Assembly: GCA_015059735.1 (NCBI GenBank)
Contig: SUZX01000003.1
Span: forward strand, 1-64,000
From: Rikenellaceae bacterium
GTDB lineage: Bacteria > Bacteroidota > Bacteroidia > Bacteroidales > Rikenellaceae
Reading direction: 5' to 3'
Length of the DNA: 64,000 bases
The notes under the pieces are model-generated. The model worked only from the letters and a program-made list of their open reading frames with translations. It was not told the DNA's origin and ran no database searches. Both the position numbers and the translations under genes were made by a program. Within the stretch, counting starts at the first letter, position 1. Every line of letters begins with the position of its first letter. Of the stretch, positions 52,475-60,327 are shown piece by piece.

Positions 52475-53896
52475 TTACATCAATTGCGCAAAAATACGCA
52501 TAAACGACTCGGCAAGACGGGTCAATCTTGGACGGCGAAACCAAGTTTTGGGTACAAGAAGTTCGCAATGTAAAAGATCGTTTTCAAAAACGGCAGCCAT
52601 GCGGGTCGTAAAATCATTGTCATAAACAAACGCATTAATCTCGAAGTTGTGCTCAAAACTGCGAAAATCGAGGTTTGCCGAGCCTATTACCGTAAGATCA
52701 TCGTCGATAATCAACTGTTTGGCATGCAAAAATCCCGACTTATAAAATGCCACAGTGACACCGGCTTTGACCATGTCGTCGAGAAAAGAGTGGGTTGCCA
52801 AATCGACGGCACGGGCATCAGAACGTTTCGGCAACATCAACCGTACATCCACACCAGCCAATGCCGCGGTCTGTAAGGCGGTATTCAGCACCTCGGAGGG
52901 GAGGTAATAAGGAGTCTGAATCCAAATCCTCCGTTGAGCCGAAGCAATCGCCGTGGTAACAGACTGCAACAAACTGCGCCATTTCCCAAAGGGACCGCTG
53001 GCAACAATCTGCATCGTAGAGCCGGCATGTTCGATCATTGTCGGGAAATAAGAAGTACCCTCGACATGTTGTTGGGTTGTTGCCGCCCAATCACTTAGAA
53101 ATACGGCTTGAAGGCCGATCACGGCATTGCCTTCGATGCGGAAATGGGAGTCGCGCCAATTTCCCCACGAAGTCCCTTCAAGATAGCGGTCGGCAATATT
53201 CATTCCCCCGATAAATCCAATACGGCCATCGATGACCACAATCTTGCGGTGATTGCGGTAGTTGACTTTGCTGGTAAAACGCGGAAATTTGACATGCAGG
53301 AAAGCTCGCACCTCGATCCCCTCACGACGCATCGTTTCGAAAAAGTCGGATTTCACACCTCGGCTACCCACGTCGTCGTAGAGGATACGCACCGTTACAC
53401 CCTCACGTGCTTTGGCTATGAGGGCTTCTCGCAACCGATGTCCAACTACATCGTCACAAAAAATATAGTATTGCAGGTGAATATGGTGTCGAGCCTGCGC
53501 AATTTCGGCAAGCAACGCCTCCATTTTCGATTTGCCATCCACATAGGGCACGATCCGATTTCCGGCAAGAGGAACTGCATGAATCGTATTGGTCAGCAAC
53601 GTTGCAAGACGGTCATATTTCGCAGGAATGTGGGGAGGAATCTCCTGATTGAAGGCTTCGAGTTTGGTAACAAGTCGTTTGCGCATACGGCGGGGGATGA
53701 TGCGCTGTTTGGAGAGATTTTGCCCGAAAAAGAAATAACCGACCAAGCCGACAACAGGTGCCAGCAACAAAATGATGATCCACGATACGGTCTTCACCGG
53801 ATTGCGGTTGTCGCTGACAATAATCAGCACAATGCCGAGTACGGTAAGCGAATAGAGCCCCACAAAGAGATATGTAAGCAACTGCTGGATGGGCAT
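52475..53896 (-). CDS. cls: Cardiolipin synthase
   Basis: Phospholipase D-superfamily enzyme that joins two phosphatidylglycerols to cardiolipin. Two N-terminal membrane helices (LLTYLFVGLYSLTVLGIVLIIVSD and TVSWIIILLLAPVVGLVGYFFFGQNLSKQRI) precede two HKD motifs: NYRNHRKIVVIDGRIGFIGGMNIADRYL and FLHAKQLIIDDDLTVIGSANLDFRSFEHNFEINAFVYD. It has 473 aa, close to E. coli ClsA. The 3' end converges with the response regulator gene, 23 nt apart. Confidence 0.95.
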   Translation of the reverse strand: MPIQQLLTYLFVGLYSLTVLGIVLIIVSDNRNPVKTVSWIIILLLAPVVGLVGYFFFGQNLSKQRIIPRRMRKRLVTKLEAFNQEIPPHIPAKYDRLATLLTNTIHAVPLAGNRIVPYVDGKSKMEALLAEIAQARHHIHLQYYIFCDDVVGHRLREALIAKAREGVTVRILYDDVGSRGVKSDFFETMRREGIEVRAFLHVKFPRFTSKVNYRNHRKIVVIDGRIGFIGGMNIADRYLEGTSWGNWRDSHFRIEGNAVIGLQAVFLSDWAATTQQHVEGTSYFPTMIEHAGSTMQIVASGPFGKWRSLLQSVTTAIASAQRRIWIQTPYYLPSEVLNTALQTAALAGVDVRLMLPKRSDARAVDLATHSFLDDMVKAGVTVAFYKSGFLHAKQLIIDDDLTVIGSANLDFRSFEHNFEINAFVYDNDFTTRMAAVFENDLLHCELLVPKTWFRRPRLTRLAESFMRIFAQLM

Positions 53897-53931
53897 AGCG
53901 CAGGCTTAAATTTCGATTTTATGGAGGGAAA

Positions 53932-54972
53932 CTACTTTTGGGTCGAACCGGCTTCGGGAGTTTCGGCAACTTTCGGGAACTGTATGCCGTAAAGCAGGTG
54001 TTCCACGCCACGCATATAGTTGCGTTTGCGCGGTTTGTTTAGGTCAGGTGCATAAACATAGCCATCGAACGTAAAGACACGACCGGTGACGGTATCGACC
54101 GTTGTATAGCTCACAAACGGCCCCCCCATGAAGTCACCATGAACATCCCAAAAACCACGCAACTCGCACCACAGACGCCCTTCGAGACGGAACATGCGGA
54201 AATCAGGCGAGATGACATCGGAGGTAGTCATGTAAGAGCCCTCACGAGGACCCGGGATGCGCGCCGCGAATTTATTGCGGGCAGCCAACAACGCCTCGGC
54301 CGTCAGTTGTTGCGGACCTGTATAGGGATAAGAGTAGAGGAAAAACCCTTGGCTTGCGGTGGGGTATTCGAAACGAGCCCACAGAAAATCGGGCTTATCA
54401 TCGGCCAACACATAGCCTTTGGGAACGGTCATCTCGACATTGAAAGTTTTGCGTATTGCCTTTTCAACATTCTCTTGGTGGAACGACTGGTTGAAACTCA
54501 AACTCCGATCGCGCTCGGCCTTCTCCAAGACTTGCAACAACTCGTTGCGATGATCGGAAACATAAGCCGTAAGGGCCGTATCGGACGGTCCTTGCAGGGT
54601 CATGATGATTTGCGGCTCGGCCGTGACATCGTACTGCACAGCAACCGAGGTCTCTTTTAGCGAGGGATCGACCAATACTTTCAACACATTGCGGTGATCG
54701 GCAATCATTCCCGAGAAACCGCGTTCGGTGACACGCAACACATCGAAATAGGGCTCCGGCTGATTGAGGTAGGGCACGGGTGCTGTCAGTACGGCACGCA
54801 ACGTATCACCCAACTCGCCTGTCCATTCTGGCTGGGAACAAACAACGATTAATTCGTAGGCGCATCCCTGTGCCGTTTTGAGTTTCGATCGGGTCAGGGT
54901 ATGAAACGCATCGCAACCCGTCAACAAAACGAGCAGCAACAACGCAGCCAAAGAGCGGAAAATCGTTTTCAT
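53932..54972 (-). CDS. DUF4837 lipoprotein
   Basis: A 346-aa lipoprotein of the Bacteroidota-specific DUF4837 family, function unknown. The start at MKTIFRSLAALLLLVLLTGC gives a lipobox LTGC; the ORF-track start four codons earlier adds MCTT and is less likely. Family segments are AYELIVVCSQPEWTGELGDTLRAVLTAPVPYLNQPEPYFDVLRV, the charged middle LLQVLEKAERDRSL, MTVPKGYVLADDKPDFLWARFEYP, and RGFWDVHGDFMGGPFVSYTTVDTVTGRVFTFDGYVYAPDLNKPRKRNYMRGVEHLLYGIQF. It lies 35 nt upstream of cls and may be cotranscribed with it. Confidence 0.9.
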   Translation of the reverse strand: MKTIFRSLAALLLLVLLTGCDAFHTLTRSKLKTAQGCAYELIVVCSQPEWTGELGDTLRAVLTAPVPYLNQPEPYFDVLRVTERGFSGMIADHRNVLKVLVDPSLKETSVAVQYDVTAEPQIIMTLQGPSDTALTAYVSDHRNELLQVLEKAERDRSLSFNQSFHQENVEKAIRKTFNVEMTVPKGYVLADDKPDFLWARFEYPTASQGFFLYSYPYTGPQQLTAEALLAARNKFAARIPGPREGSYMTTSDVISPDFRMFRLEGRLWCELRGFWDVHGDFMGGPFVSYTTVDTVTGRVFTFDGYVYAPDLNKPRKRNYMRGVEHLLYGIQFPKVAETPEAGSTQK

Positions 54973-54997
54973 GGTCGTGCACATTTAAGAATATGTA

Positions 54998-55005
54998 CAA
55001 AGATA
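54998..55005 (-). promoter_or_regulatory. Promoter -7 element of the DUF4837 gene
   Basis: Minus strand TATCTTTG, 25 nt before the ATG at 54972. No clear -33 box. Confidence 0.5.
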
Positions 55006-55093
55006 GTAATTTTTTTCGAAAAGATGTATGCAAAATGCTCTCCAATATTCGTAGAGGAGAGTTTGTTTCTGAAAGATTCATCCCCACATCAAA

Positions 55094-55128
55094 AACATGA
55101 GGACAGCCCATTTGCAAGGGCTGTCCTC
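55094..55128 (-). terminator. Terminator after the BspA-like remnant
   Basis: An 11-bp perfect stem, GAGGACAGCCC ... GGGCTGTCCTC, followed on the minus strand by ATGTTTTTGATG. It lies about 165 nt past the end of the decayed surface-protein gene and was probably that gene's terminator. Confidence 0.7.
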
Positions 55129-55292
55129 TGCTCACTGCGTGAAATGCGTCATCGAAACATTGCGTCGGATTTCGATTGTCCGCAAAATTACATCACTTTG
55201 CAGGATCAGGCAAGCCTGTTTTCGATTTAAGCCTAAACGGCTTACATCCAAGACAAAACAACGTATTTCGGTCGAAGAAACTGAGCACGATA

Positions 55293-55588
55293 TTAAAAAT
55301 CATAACCTACAATCCGATCGGCATAGTCGCTCCAACCCGATGCGGCTTTATAGGCATTAACCGATGCTCGCGGAACGTAAATCAAAACTTTATCACTTCC
55401 ATATTATTCCGATCGAAATTTTCCAAGCAATAAATTCGAAAGAAGGGATCTTTGATTCTTAAACACACATCCGTAACGAGGTATCCCGAGTCATCGCCTC
55501 CACATGCCACCATCAGGCATACTACTGAAAGCAAAGGATAGAAAAAGAGTTGTTTCGTACTTTTTTTATAAAGTTTAGATTGCCACAA
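55293..55588 (-). pseudogene. Remnant of a BspA-like LRR surface lipoprotein, internal repeats deleted
   Basis: Two parts in different frames. The 5' part (55382-55588, 68 codons) encodes a lipoprotein signal (KQLFFYPLLSVVCLMVAC; lipobox LMVAC) and then VCLRIKDPFFRIYCLENFDRNN. This resembles the start of BspA-type surface proteins, where a DPxFxxYCLENFDxNxDG segment is usual. The 3' part (55293-55403, shifted frame) encodes YGSDKVLIYVPRASVNAYKAASGWSDYADRIVGYDF and a stop. That is the typical C-terminal cap of BspA-like leucine-rich-repeat proteins (IYVPxxSVxAYKxAxGWxDYxxxIVGYDF). The central LRR array is gone and the halves are joined out of frame near 55403. A short truncated lipoprotein could still be made. 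Recognition is from memory of the family. Confidence 0.7.
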
Positions 55589-55949
55589 CAGCTCCTATGC
55601 GACGGTTAAGCACAAAAGAAAGTGTGGAGCCGAATTCGTTTATCTTTTGGAGGCTCTGGTAAGCCCAAGTACAAATAAACAATACTCCACACCCGTATTG
55701 AGCATGGAAGAATATCCCACGAGCAATCAATACGAAGTGATGAGTGCCTTGCCAACCCTTGTACTTTGAAATTTACCAGATTCCCAAAAGGGATAAAAGC
55801 GAATACACTTTCATCAAAATATGTCTGCCACAGATCAGCCGTAGCAACGACAAAGTTATGAAATTTTTGTTTACCGACAATATTCGAAACAAATCTATCG
55901 CTGAGAAAATAAAAAATGGTCTGAACGGCCGATTATGGCAGGGAATTTC
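55589..55949. other. Intergenic stretch without recognisable gene
   Basis: No ORF here has a recognisable product. The only structure seen is an inverted pair GTGTGGAG (55622-55629) and CTCCACAC (55685-55692), 55 nt apart, which might be the end of a decayed mobile element. The ORF at 55744-55968 on the plus strand has no detectable family features and runs across the ispG promoter. Confidence 0.5.
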
Positions 55950-55957
55950 TATCTTTG
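55950..55957 (+). promoter_or_regulatory. Promoter -7 element of ispG
   Basis: Plus strand TATCTTTG. It lies 23 nt before the ATG at 55980 and downstream of the ORF-track start at 55935, so it decides the start in favour of MNLSEHSRRTAYE. No good -33 box. Confidence 0.6.
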
Positions 55958-55979
55958 TAGTCGGATAAACACCGAAACC

Positions 55980-57470
55980 ATGAATCTTTCCGAACACAGC
56001 CGGCGCACAGCATACGAAGTGCGCATCGGACAGGTCACCATCGGCGGCACACAACCCATAGCCGTACAGTCGATGACCAACACCGACACCAACGATACCG
56101 AAGCCAGCGTGGCACAAATCCTGCGCATTGCAGCGGCAGGCGGTCGGATCGTGCGTCTGACGGCACAAGGTCGCCGCGAGGGTGAGAATCTCCGCGAAAT
56201 TGTGCAACGTCTCCGCGAGGAGGGGTGTAATGCCGCCATCGTTGCCGATATCCATTTTGTCCCCGAAGTAGCCAGCATAGCGGCACAATATGTCGATAAG
56301 GTACGCATCAACCCGGGAAACTACCGTACGGATCGGGGTGAGTTGGAGGCATTGATCGAACAGTGTCGCCAGCGCGGTGTCGCATTACGCATCGGAGTCA
56401 ATCACGGGTCGTTAGCCAAACGGGTCTTCGACAAGTGGGGCGACACCCCACAAGGCATGGTGGTTTCGGCTATGGAGTTTCTGCGGATCTGCAAGGCACA
56501 TGATTTCGATCAGGTGGTCGTCTCGATGAAATCGAGTAACACACGGGTCATGGTGGCAGCCTATCGGTTGCTGGCCGAGGCTATGGATGCCGAGAGGATG
56601 AGTTTCCCGATTCATTTGGGAGTTACCGAGGCAGGGAACGGATTGGAGGGACGCATCAAGAGTGCCGTAGGAATCGGCGCATTGCTCTCCGACGGCATTG
56701 GCGACACGATTCGTGTTTCGCTGACCGAAGCTCCCGAGAACGAAATTCCTGTGGCGCAACTTCTCGTCGAGCATTTCAAGAATCGCGCGGGAAATTTCAA
56801 GGTATTGCATCCCGAACGTTACTCTCCGACCGAATACCGCCGACGGACAGCCGTACAGATACCGATCGTACACAACGAACCTCTCACAGGCTTTCGCATC
56901 ATCGAGGCGTTATCCGCAAACCCGACGGCCGAATTGCGTGCCGCAATCCTGAATTTGGAGCAACCCGACGAACCGGTAATAGTAAAACGTCGCTACGATG
57001 ATCAGTCGCTCGAAACATTGGCTATAAAAGCTGCGGCAGACTTGGGCGTGTTGTTTCTCGATGGATTGGCCGATGGAATTTGGATCGACGCTCCTCAATT
57101 CTCCGAAACCGAGATCCGCAATGTCGAGTTGATGATTTTACAGGCAGCGCGAGTTCGATTCTCGCAGACCGAATATATCGCCTGTCCGAGTTGCGGACGC
57201 ACGCTCTACGATATAGAAAAAACATTGGCCATCATCAAGTCACGCACATCACACCTCAAAAATTTACGGATCGGAGTGATGGGCTGTATTGTCAACGGTC
57301 CGGGCGAAATGGCCGATGCCGACTACGGCTATGTAGGAGCAGCTCCCGCACGAATCACACTCTACAAAGGGCGTGAGATCATCGCCCGCAACATTCCACA
57401 GGAGGAGGCTCTCGACCGCTTGATCGAGTTGATCAAGGCCAATGGTGATTGGGTAGATCCGGAGGTGTAA
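55980..57470 (+). CDS. ispG: 4-hydroxy-3-methylbut-2-en-1-yl diphosphate synthase
   Basis: Iron-sulfur enzyme of the methylerythritol phosphate pathway of isoprenoid synthesis, making HMBPP from MEcPP. The TIM-barrel domain covers about 1-270 (RIGQVTIGGTQPIAVQSMTNTDTNDTEASVAQILRIAAAGG ... KVRINPGNYR ... VVSMKSSNTRVMVAAYRLLAEAM ... IHLGVTEAGNG). The C-terminal cluster domain has ACPSCGRTLYDIE and GVMGCIVNGPGEMADADYGYVGAAPARITLYKGREII. Between them lie about 125 extra residues (roughly 275-400). The length of 496 aa is more than E. coli IspG (372 aa) but less than the 600-aa forms I know from Bacteroides. The 5'-most ORF codons are rejected because of the promoter. Confidence 0.95.
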   Translation: MNLSEHSRRTAYEVRIGQVTIGGTQPIAVQSMTNTDTNDTEASVAQILRIAAAGGRIVRLTAQGRREGENLREIVQRLREEGCNAAIVADIHFVPEVASIAAQYVDKVRINPGNYRTDRGELEALIEQCRQRGVALRIGVNHGSLAKRVFDKWGDTPQGMVVSAMEFLRICKAHDFDQVVVSMKSSNTRVMVAAYRLLAEAMDAERMSFPIHLGVTEAGNGLEGRIKSAVGIGALLSDGIGDTIRVSLTEAPENEIPVAQLLVEHFKNRAGNFKVLHPERYSPTEYRRRTAVQIPIVHNEPLTGFRIIEALSANPTAELRAAILNLEQPDEPVIVKRRYDDQSLETLAIKAAADLGVLFLDGLADGIWIDAPQFSETEIRNVELMILQAARVRFSQTEYIACPSCGRTLYDIEKTLAIIKSRTSHLKNLRIGVMGCIVNGPGEMADADYGYVGAAPARITLYKGREIIARNIPQEEALDRLIELIKANGDWVDPEV

Positions 57471-57492
57471 AATCGCATAAAATTACTCGGCA

Positions 57493-58098
57493 ATGGTCAT
57501 TCTTCCTTTGGCATATCTCCCTTCGGTGGAGTATTTCACATACCTGAAACAGGGCAACTGCACGATCGACTTGGGCGAACACTTCATCAAACGTTCGGAG
57601 CGTAACCGAGCCCGCATATTGGCACCCGACGGAGTGATGGATCTCACCGTACATGTATGCAAAGCCAACCGTCCCCGTACTCCGATGCGCGAGATGCGTC
57701 TTGACTACTCGAAACGCTGGCAACACCAACATTGGGGAGCTTTAACCGCCTCGTACAAGGCCTCGCCCTATTTCGACCACTATGCCGAACTATTAGAACC
57801 GTTTTATCAGCACGAATATCACTTTTTGGTCGATTACAATTGGGCACTGCTCGAAACTCTCTGCAACCAACTCGGCATTGCCATACCAAATTTCAGCGAA
57901 TCGTATATCGACGCAACCGAAGAGGATCTCGACTTGCGCCCCAAACAAAAAGAGGGCTCGGCATTTGTTGCTGAACCCTATGTGCAGGTCTTTTCCGACC
58001 GACTTCCTTTCACTCCTAATCTTTCGATTGTGGATTTGCTGTTTGCAGAAGGCCCTGCGGCTTCGGCTGTGCTGGCGCAAAGCCTGCGGGGAAAGTAA
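57493..58098 (+). CDS. WbqC family protein
   Basis: A 201-aa cytoplasmic protein of the WbqC family, often found with lipopolysaccharide or glycan loci; its reaction is not established. Signature segments: LPLAYLPSVEYFTYLKQGNCTIDLGEHFIKRSERNRARILAPDGVMDLTVHV, DYSKRWQHQHWGALTASYKASPYFDHYAELLEPFYQ and the end YVQVFSDRLPFTPNLSIVDLLFAEGP. It follows ispG by 22 nt on the same strand. Its last 83 bases overlap, tail to tail, the 3' end of the GH2 gene on the other strand. Confidence 0.9.
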   Translation: MVILPLAYLPSVEYFTYLKQGNCTIDLGEHFIKRSERNRARILAPDGVMDLTVHVCKANRPRTPMREMRLDYSKRWQHQHWGALTASYKASPYFDHYAELLEPFYQHEYHFLVDYNWALLETLCNQLGIAIPNFSESYIDATEEDLDLRPKQKEGSAFVAEPYVQVFSDRLPFTPNLSIVDLLFAEGPAASAVLAQSLRGK

Positions 58099-60040
58099 AA
58101 CCATCACGCAAAGTACCTGCTACAATACGCACCTCGGCACGGTCGGGTAAATCGATCGAGTCAGTGCGGTATTGGCAAGGAGCGTATTCGGTCATCGCCA
58201 CAGTATCGGTTCCAATAGTCATTTGCGGAACTCCAGACGAAGAATAGACGCGCAACACTTGTCTGCGACCATTTTGCGACAAATAACGTTTCCCGACTAA
58301 ATGGAGGGTTGGAGAACGGTGATTCCACAAAGCACGATAAAGATAATAGGCATCTTTGCATGTACGACGATCAAATGTCACAAGGCCCTGACAATCGACT
58401 CCATACATTCGCCGTGAAGAGCCATAATCGAACATATTTTCAACCCATACACCCCAAAACAACGAGTCGTTTTGCAGGTTGCGCACATACTCCTCGTGAA
58501 AGCGCGTTTGACGATCCTCGGGCATGCGGTTTGCTTCGGGGAGCGACTGCTCCGAAGCAACGGCATGTCCCACCATGCCATTGCCACCATAGGAAATACC
58601 CGACCGCAGATGCGACCAGTCCTGCCGCAACCGATCTCGCCAAATTGTCAAATCATCAGCCGAGCCACGTTGCCAACCCAACTCCTGTTTCCAAACAATC
58701 AGTTCGCTAATAAAATTAAGTGCCCCGTTGCGATTGCTATGCGCCACAGTGGGACGCGAGGGATCCATCGTGCGAGCCGTATTGTGCAGTTTGCGAATAT
58801 ACGAGGTAGGATTGTCTCCATTCATACGCAGACGCGAAAACAATCCCCACATCACCACCGAAGGATGGTTGATGTTTTGTGCAATAATCTCCTGCAATTG
58901 AACTATTCCGTTTTGTTCGAAAGCCGGCGTGGCAAAATAGGCGATATCGCTCAAAAAAGCCCGATGTAACGGCATGTCGATCCAAACGAGCATCCCCTGT
59001 TCATCACAACGGTTGTAGAGATGTTGCGGATGTGGCTGAACGGCCGACCGCAAAGCATTGGCTCCCATGTCGGCAATTTGGCGCAGATCGGCATCAAGTT
59101 GTTCTGCGGTTCGAAGTCCGCCGGTATAGGCCGTATCGTGATAGAGAGTTACGCCATTCAAACGGATTGGTTGATTGTTGATCGTAAGAGCTCCTTGTTG
59201 TTCAGTACCGATCGAACGAAAACCGGTTCGCACGCTGACACGATCGATCGGCTCAGATTCTCCCAGCATAGCTGTAACGGTATAAAGTACCGGCTGTGCA
59301 GGATTCCACAACTGCGGACGATTGATCGCAAAGGGGAAAGAGATCGGCTTATTCTCTATACGGACACGTTGTCGTTTGGTAAAGACACGCCGCCCCGAGG
59401 AATCAAGGATTTCAAGTGTCAAGTAATTATTGACATTCTCTTGGGCAGTCAGATGCACCTCAACAGTGCCCTCAACCTTGTCGTCTGTAACAAGACGCGG
59501 ATGCACCAACACACCCTCTGAACCGAAATAGAGTGGCGAAATAGCTGTCGGTTCGGTAACTATCAACTCCACTTCACGATAAAGTCCTCCGTAGCGGTTC
59601 TGACTAGTAGAGGTGGGCAGCACATCGTTACGATAACTATTGCTCACACATACAAACAGCGTATTGTCGTGACCGAAACGAACTTTGTCGGTGATTTCGA
59701 ACGTAAAGGCCGTAGCGGCACCCTGATGTGTTCCGATATAGCGACCGTTGACAAAAAGGTCGGCCACACTTTGGGCACCATAGAATTTCAAAAACAGTCG
59801 TTTGGAGGCCCAACACTCCGGCACATGCAACACCCGCTGGTAATTTCCCGTAGTTTCGTAAACCGGCAATCCGGCAGCAGGAACGGTATTCCAACTATGG
59901 GGCAATGTCACGATGCGGGCATTGTCGGAGGTATTCTCCGATCGATAAAAGAAAAGCCATGACTCGTTAAGCGGGATGATTTCGCGGGCTTGTACAATCG
60001 TAGATAATGCAAGTAGCCAAATGATAAAAAGTCGTTTCAT
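58016..60040 (-). CDS. GH2-family (beta-galactosidase-like) protein lacking both catalytic glutamates
   Basis: A 674-aa secreted protein (signal MKRLFIIWLLALSTIVQA) with the full GH2 architecture: jelly-roll sugar-binding domain (about 20-165; SVADLFVNGRYIGTHQGAATAFTFEIT), immunoglobulin-like domain (about 175-280) and TIM barrel (about 285-600; NHPSVVMWGL, PSRPTVAHSN, NMFDYGSSRRMYGVDCQGLVTFDRRTCKDAYYLYRALW). The acid/base motif WxxxNE is WGLFSR, with Arg403 where Glu should be. The nucleophile motif ISEYG appears as GISYG, with Ser483 in place of Glu. The substrate-site segment normally RxAHYPQ reads RSAVQPHPQ. The rest is undamaged, with no stops, so this is probably a non-catalytic binding protein rather than a pseudogene. 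The last 15-20 residues overlap wbqC. Confidence 0.85.
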   Translation of the reverse strand: MKRLFIIWLLALSTIVQAREIIPLNESWLFFYRSENTSDNARIVTLPHSWNTVPAAGLPVYETTGNYQRVLHVPECWASKRLFLKFYGAQSVADLFVNGRYIGTHQGAATAFTFEITDKVRFGHDNTLFVCVSNSYRNDVLPTSTSQNRYGGLYREVELIVTEPTAISPLYFGSEGVLVHPRLVTDDKVEGTVEVHLTAQENVNNYLTLEILDSSGRRVFTKRQRVRIENKPISFPFAINRPQLWNPAQPVLYTVTAMLGESEPIDRVSVRTGFRSIGTEQQGALTINNQPIRLNGVTLYHDTAYTGGLRTAEQLDADLRQIADMGANALRSAVQPHPQHLYNRCDEQGMLVWIDMPLHRAFLSDIAYFATPAFEQNGIVQLQEIIAQNINHPSVVMWGLFSRLRMNGDNPTSYIRKLHNTARTMDPSRPTVAHSNRNGALNFISELIVWKQELGWQRGSADDLTIWRDRLRQDWSHLRSGISYGGNGMVGHAVASEQSLPEANRMPEDRQTRFHEEYVRNLQNDSLFWGVWVENMFDYGSSRRMYGVDCQGLVTFDRRTCKDAYYLYRALWNHRSPTLHLVGKRYLSQNGRRQVLRVYSSSGVPQMTIGTDTVAMTEYAPCQYRTDSIDLPDRAEVRIVAGTLRDGFTFPAGFAPAQPKPQGLLQTANPQSKD

Positions 60041-60065
60041 CGCCTCATCAAAAATTGTTGTGCTA

Positions 60066-60073
60066 CAAAGATA
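60066..60073 (-). promoter_or_regulatory. Promoter -7 element of the GH2 gene
   Basis: Minus strand TATCTTTG, 25 nt before the ATG at 60040. The gap from 60074 to 60279 holds no recognisable gene. Confidence 0.5.
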
Positions 60074-60279
60074 GGAATTTAGCCGCAGATTATCTCATTT
60101 TTTCGCCGGAGAAGTATCAAAATTACCCAAAAGCCACAATTTCTCCTTTTCGAAATGAATTTTAGACCAATCATCGGAAGCCGTATCAATAAGTACGCCG
60201 AACGATATCGGAGATGCAAGAATACTCCGTTATCAATGATTTTTAGTGTGCAAAAATAACAAAGACCGCCAAAAGCATA

Positions 60280-60287
60280 TATCTTTG
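60280..60287 (+). promoter_or_regulatory. Promoter -7 element of the MFS gene
   Basis: Plus strand TATCTTTG. The ORF-track ATG at 60289 would be upstream of the transcription start, so the ATG at 60328 is preferred. Confidence 0.55.
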
Positions 60288-60327
60288 CATGTGGGAAATC
60301 ATCATTCGAGCGAAAACCCTTTGTATT

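Noticed and set aside
58016-60040. Treating the GH2 gene as a pseudogene
   Set aside because: The frame, signal peptide and all domains are intact; only the catalytic residues are substituted, which fits a pseudo-enzyme better than decay.
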